22,637 nt of DNA from Pelargonium cotyledonis (Eukaryota > Streptophyta > Magnoliopsida > Geraniales > Geraniaceae), in contig JAYMTA010000980.1 in assembly GCA_036897625.1 (NCBI GenBank), forward strand, positions 1-22,637. Reading direction: 5' to 3'. The position numbers and the translations under genes are program-made. How positions within the stretch are numbered: position 1 is the first letter of the stretch; each line of letters starts with the position of its first letter. A model generated the notes under the pieces. It ran no database searches. It worked only from the letters and a program-made list of their open reading frames with translations, and was not told where the DNA came from. Of this stretch, positions 22,321 through 22,637 are shown one piece after another.

Positions 22321-22637
22321 AATTTTCCTAAACTTTTTAAATCTTCAATGATCAGATTACGTACTTAACTAATAATTTTTTGCTCTGAAGTCTTCATTTT
22401 TATTAGGCAGCTATCCACAGTCCATGTATAAAACAAGATCACATTAATTTATAGAAAAATCATTATGAGCAAAAATTAATGTTTAAAAAAGAGAGTATAT
22501 TTCTCTATTGTTGCACAATTTGCGGATACAAATATGCATTATTTGAAAAAACTTAAAAAATGTTTCTACCAAAAAGTGATTAGTTGTTTTAGGCATCGAA
22601 GTCGGGGGGGGGGGGGGGGGACAAGGAGTCTTTTTCT
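22321..22637. other. AT-rich intergenic DNA ending near a G17 run
   Basis: No gene or repeat family is recognised. A homopolymer of 17 G occupies 22604-22620, followed by 17 bases to the window end. Confidence 0.6.

Overview
This window is nuclear DNA from a flowering plant, most likely a eudicot. The evidence is AT-rich intergenic sequence, short exons split by GT-AG introns, plant-type promoter motifs (telo-box, site II), Stowaway-type MITEs, copia/gypsy remnants, and a plastid/thylakoid-targeted protein. There are no operons or CRISPR arrays, and I recognised no tRNA or rRNA genes. The exon models below were built by hand, and every junction was checked for GT..AG and reading-frame continuity.

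Layout. Positions 1-3000 are repeat-rich intergenic DNA. They hold a relic of an LTR-retrotransposon leader (primer-binding-site-like sequence plus a gag-like coiled coil) and a foldback element of about 0.8 kb. Four genes follow, all on the plus strand: (1) 60S ribosomal protein L5/uL18, nine coding exons, 302 aa, 3203-6384; (2) a 136-aa precursor of a small thylakoid-lumen protein with a twin-arginine signal, two exons, 6981-7482; (3) a class IIA HAD-superfamily protein of the TIGR01459 type, seven exons, 318 aa, 9349-14248, with an apparent intron in its 3' UTR; (4) UTP7/WDR46, a WD40 + BING4CT small-subunit-processome protein, eight coding exons, about 542 aa, 15848-21051. A decayed antisense Ty1/copia pol relic lies between genes 2 and 3. 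Two intronic MITEs interrupt genes 3 and 4. After gene 4 comes a terminal-inverted-repeat element with an unusually GC-rich interior, then AT-rich DNA with a G17 run close to the window end.

How the genes relate. RPL5 and UTP7 are both ribosome-production genes: one is a 60S structural protein that also carries 5S rRNA, the other is needed for 18S rRNA maturation. Their upstream regions carry the promoter motifs typical of that regulon, telo-boxes for RPL5 and four site II elements for UTP7. The HAD gene also has site II motifs, duplicated in a 42-bp tandem repeat. The lumen-protein gene has I-box and CCAAT-like motifs instead. I see no evidence that the four genes form one pathway.

I found no convincing undescribed system. 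The points most worth a second look are the inverted-repeat element with the GC-rich insert, the foldback element with internal tandem units, the duplicated site II promoter, the HAD motif I lacking its second aspartate, and the two candidate leader exons and uncertain start codon of UTP7.
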